Source: Phycisphaerae bacterium (GTDB lineage Bacteria > Planctomycetota > Phycisphaerae > Phycisphaerales > UBA1924). Taken from it: a stretch of DNA of 19,249 nt. Positions 17,233 through 19,249 of the stretch are shown one piece after another. How positions within the stretch are numbered: position 1 is the first letter of the stretch; the number at the start of each line of letters is the position of its first letter. Below the pieces are notes generated by a model that was given only the letters and a program-made list of their open reading frames with translations, made no database searches and had not been told where the DNA came from. The DNA lies in the NCBI GenBank assembly GCA_016794945.1, contig JAEUIX010000155.1:1-19249 (forward strand), given 5' to 3'. Made by a program: the position numbers and the translations under genes.

Positions 17233-17945
17233 GCACCCATCCCCGCCGCCGCGCCCGCCGACGCGCGTTCAGTCTCATCGAGATGCTGCTGGCGTTCACG
17301 ATCAGCGCCACGCTGCTGGCCGCCAGCCTCGTCGCGCTCGACGCGATGTTCAAGCGCTACACCGTCATCAGCGACTCGGCCAGCACGCACGTGATCTCGC
17401 GCGTGGTCATGCACCGCATCATGTCCATGATCCGCACGGGAAGCGAGTTCGGTCCCTACCCGGTCGACGTGCTCGACGCCGCGCAGAATCCCGCCGATTA
17501 CACGCGCATCCAGTTCGTCAGCAGGAACGACCCCTCCACCAACACCCGACAGGTGACCACCATCGAGCGTCGCGAGCCGGTCACCGTCACCCTGGGCGAA
17601 GACCGCTACACCCAGCGCGGGCCCTTCGTGCTGTGGCTCGTGATCGACACCAACACCAACGGCGTGGTCTCCCGCCAGGAGCGGCCGCTGATCGACGGCG
17701 TGCTCAACGCCCGCTTCAACCTCGAGTACGAGCCCGGCCCGCGACTGGTCCGGGCGACGGTCGACCTCACCATCGCGCCGCAGTCCAGCCAGTACGCCAA
17801 GTACGACTCGTCCTCCGGCGCCTGGACCATGATGGTCTACAACCCCGCTTCGCGGACCTGGGACGAGCGGCGCATGGTCTCCAGCGACCTGCCCAGCGAG
17901 AGCATCCGCCTCGTCGCCAGCACCAGCCCACGCCAGGACCGCTGA
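17229..17945 (+). CDS. PilW/GspJ-like minor pseudopilin with an EF-hand loop
   Basis: A 238-residue protein with a basic leader ending RRRA, predicted cut A13|F14, then FSLIEMLLAFTISATLLAAS with Glu at +5 (E18), the standard type IV (pseudo)pilin N-terminus. The following helix (LVALDAMFKRYTVISDSAST) and the head with HRIMSMIRTGSEFGPYPVD and the strand FVLWLVIDTN resemble PilW/GspJ. Residues 140-151 read DTNTNGVVSRQE, an exact EF-hand calcium loop (D1, N3, N5, G6, V8, S9, E12). The start ATG at 17229 overlaps the previous stop by four bases, with GAGG just upstream, so translation is coupled to the large K/X-like protein. PilW versus GspJ cannot be decided here. Confidence 0.87.
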   Translation: MSTHPRRRARRRAFSLIEMLLAFTISATLLAASLVALDAMFKRYTVISDSASTHVISRVVMHRIMSMIRTGSEFGPYPVDVLDAAQNPADYTRIQFVSRNDPSTNTRQVTTIERREPVTVTLGEDRYTQRGPFVLWLVIDTNTNGVVSRQERPLIDGVLNARFNLEYEPGPRLVRATVDLTIAPQSSQYAKYDSSSGAWTMMVYNPASRTWDERRMVSSDLPSESIRLVASTSPRQDR

Positions 17946-18147
17946 CGCACCCGCCGATCGCCCGCGCAGCCAGCGGAAACGCACACCGCCTGTTCGATCC
18001 ATCGTCCGCGGCACTCCATACCATCGGGCACGCCGTCGCTGTCCCATGGGGGCCCGGTGATGCGCTCTGGACGCACTCCGCTCGCCCGCGTGGCGGCGGA
18101 TCGAAACCGCCTCCCTCGAACGCTGCGAACAACCCCTCCTCGGACCG

Positions 18148-18396
18148 ATGCGCCCCATGAAACAGCCGCCTCCAACGCAGCCGATGGCGCCCGATCGCGG
18201 CCAATGGCGGCATCGCCTGGGGTACTACCTGCTCGGGGTCGCCATCGGGCTGGTCCTGCTCGGCATGGTCACCTTTGGCAAGCGGCTTCTGGCGCCACGC
18301 CCGCTGGCTCCGACGCCGACGGGTGCGGTGCAGGCCGGTACCCAGGGCCAGCCGGCAACCGGCGCTGTTCCGGCCACGCCCGCCCCTCGCCCGTAG
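18148..18396 (+). CDS. Small one-pass membrane protein
   Basis: An 82-residue protein: a hydrophilic N-terminus (Pro-rich, ending QWRHR), one membrane segment (about residues 23-41, [19 protein letters not shown]), two basic residues (KR), and a Pro/Ala/Thr tail. By the positive-inside rule orientation is ambiguous. ATG at 18148 and at 18157 are both possible; only a weak GGA lies upstream. The gap from the pseudopilin operon is about 200 bases in which I see no gene. No family recognised; it is supported by the well-formed helix and the absence of a better ORF on either strand. Confidence 0.55.
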   Translation: MRPMKQPPPTQPMAPDRGQWRHRLGYYLLGVAIGLVLLGMVTFGKRLLAPRPLAPTPTGAVQAGTQGQPATGAVPATPAPRP

Positions 18397-18450
18397 GGCT
18401 TGGGCGCGCCGCCGTCCGCTCCATGGCACGGTTTATTGAAGGAAATTCGA

Positions 18451-18474
18451 CACCGGTCGGTCCCGACGGCGGTG
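18451..18474 (+). other. Hairpin upstream of uvrA
   Basis: CACCG (18451-18455) and CGGTG (18470-18474) enclose GTCG (18456-18459) and CGAC (18464-18467) with a 4-base loop and a 2-base bulge. GGTCGG (18455-18460) can alternatively pair with CCGACC (18475-18480). It lies between the small membrane protein and uvrA and may end the former's transcript or sit in the uvrA leader. There is no U-run. Confidence 0.3.
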
Positions 18475-18515
18475 CCGACCATACCCTACCATCTCCCGCA
18501 CGCCACCTCCCGCGC

Positions 18516-18521
18516 GAAGGA
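18516..18521 (+). promoter_or_regulatory. uvrA ribosome binding site
   Basis: GAAGGA stands six bases before the GTG at 18528 but 21 bases before the first ATG (18543), so it fixes GTG as the uvrA start. Confidence 0.75.
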
Positions 18522-18527
18522 TCGCCC

Positions 18528-19249
18528 GTGTCCATTCTCCCCATGCCGACCGCCGAGCCCGCTGCTGCGCGCCCGGAGGAAATCCACCCCGCGCACTGCA
18601 TCCGGATCCGGGGCGCGAAAGAGCACAACCTCAAGGGCATTGACGTTTCGATCCCGCGCGACCGCCTGGTGGTGATCACGGGGCTGTCGGGATCGGGCAA
18701 GTCGTCGCTGGCGTTCGACACGATCTTCGCCGAGGGCCAGCGCAAGTACATGGAGTCGCTGTCGGCCTACGCGCGCCAGTTCCTCGACCAGCTCAAGAAG
18801 CCCGACGTCGAGGAGGTTGAGGGCATCCCGCCCACCATCGCCATCGAGCAGCGCTCGGCCAGCAGCAACCCGCGATCGACCGTCGCGACCACCACCGAGA
18901 TCTACGACTACCTGCGGCTGCTCTTCGCCCGGTGCGGCCGGCCCTACTCGTGGCGTCCCACCCGGACGCGCAAGGACGGAGAAGTGCTCGCCCGGGCCGG
19001 GGTTCCTATCTCGGCCACGCCCAGCACGCAGGTGGTCGACAGCGTGATGACGCGCCCCGCCGGCACGCGCCTCATGGTGCTCGCCCCGGTCGTGCGCGAC
19101 CAGAAGGGGTATCACCGCGAAACGCTCGAGGAGCTCTCGCGCCAGGGCTGGAGCCGCATCCGGGCCAACGGCTCCGTGCTGGAACTCCGCGACGTGCTGC
19201 GCGACCCCGGCGAGAACCCGCTGAAGCTCGCCCGGTACGAGAAGCACAC
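18528..19249 (+). CDS. uvrA: Excinuclease ABC subunit A (UvrA), 5' part
   Basis: Damage-recognition ATPase of nucleotide excision repair, acting with UvrB on DNA. Only the first 240 codons are in the window; the gene runs off the right edge. Seen: [20 protein letters not shown] (25-44), Walker [10 protein letters not shown] (52-60), [24 protein letters not shown] (63-86), [24 protein letters not shown] (107-130) and [19 protein letters not shown] (185-203), all diagnostic for the first ABC module and the start of its UvrB-binding region. GTG at 18528 is the start because of the ribosome site just upstream. After LLFARCGRP the usual CP-type segment is replaced by a longer stretch without cysteines (about 140-165). 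Full-length UvrA is about 940 residues. Confidence 0.97.
   Translation, partial: MSILPMPTAEPAAARPEEIHPAHCIRIRGAKEHNLKGIDVSIPRDRLVVITGLSGSGKSSLAFDTIFAEGQRKYMESLSAYARQFLDQLKKPDVEEVEGIPPTIAIEQRSASSNPRSTVATTTEIYDYLRLLFARCGRPYSWRPTRTRKDGEVLARAGVPISATPSTQVVDSVMTRPAGTRLMVLAPVVRDQKGYHRETLEELSRQGWSRIRANGSVLELRDVLRDPGENPLKLARYEKH

Noticed and set aside
17946..18147. A gene in the gap after the pseudopilin operon
   Set aside because: The open frames crossing it are continuations of shadow frames from the neighbours; no ribosome site or coherent protein seen.
18436..18441. TTGAAG as a -35 box of a uvrA promoter
   Set aside because: No acceptable -10 hexamer 16-18 bases downstream.

Overview
The window reads as chromosomal DNA from a high-GC member of the Planctomycetota, most likely a Phycisphaerae-type organism. 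The clues are the very GC-rich coding sequence with C/G-ending codons, a small membrane protein ending in a CxxCGYD...CPECG ribbon, the Cys-motif protein of the 'W-DM-GD...RxC..C...DG-x-x-TRDCPVG' type, and a TatC with a long periplasmic insertion. This placement is inference from protein style; there is no rRNA or other taxonomic marker. I see no tRNA, rRNA, CRISPR array, transposase or integrase.

Left part (162-4875, all minus strand): a P1B-4 type metal-exporting ATPase, then a secreted protein of unknown function, then lysyl-tRNA synthetase. Divergent from the ATPase, on the plus strand (4991-6050), is a pair of small genes: a Cys-motif protein with one membrane segment and a membrane protein with a C-terminal zinc ribbon.

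Middle part (6076-9860, minus strand): an orphan MoxR-type AAA+ ATPase, preceded by a perfect 12-bp inverted repeat. Next to it is a three-gene unit transcribed from 9860 down to 7338: ECF-type sigma factor, one-pass membrane protein in the anti-sigma position, and exported PDZ/coiled-coil protein. It is closed by a clear intrinsic terminator at 7251-7280. Divergent from the sigma factor is tatC (10052-11059).

Right part (11215-17945, plus strand): a type IV pilus / type II secretion-like operon. It holds a PilT-like ATPase, a PilC/GspF platform protein and three minor-pseudopilin-like proteins of I/V, K/X and J/W type. The K/X-like protein is very large (953 residues) and carries many calcium-type acidic loops; the J/W-like protein carries a textbook EF-hand loop. 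In known type II secretion the GspI-GspJ-GspK tip complex binds calcium through GspK, so this cluster plausibly encodes an enlarged calcium-dependent pilus or pseudopilus tip. This is the most interesting system in the window. The window closes with a small one-pass membrane protein and the first 240 codons of uvrA, which has a GTG start behind a good ribosome binding site.

Regulatory structure: several first-in-transcript genes (ATPase, moxR, perhaps lysS) lack a Shine-Dalgarno sequence and instead have a TANNNT box 5-8 bases before the start codon, which suggests leaderless transcripts. Most internal operon genes have recognisable ribosome binding sites.
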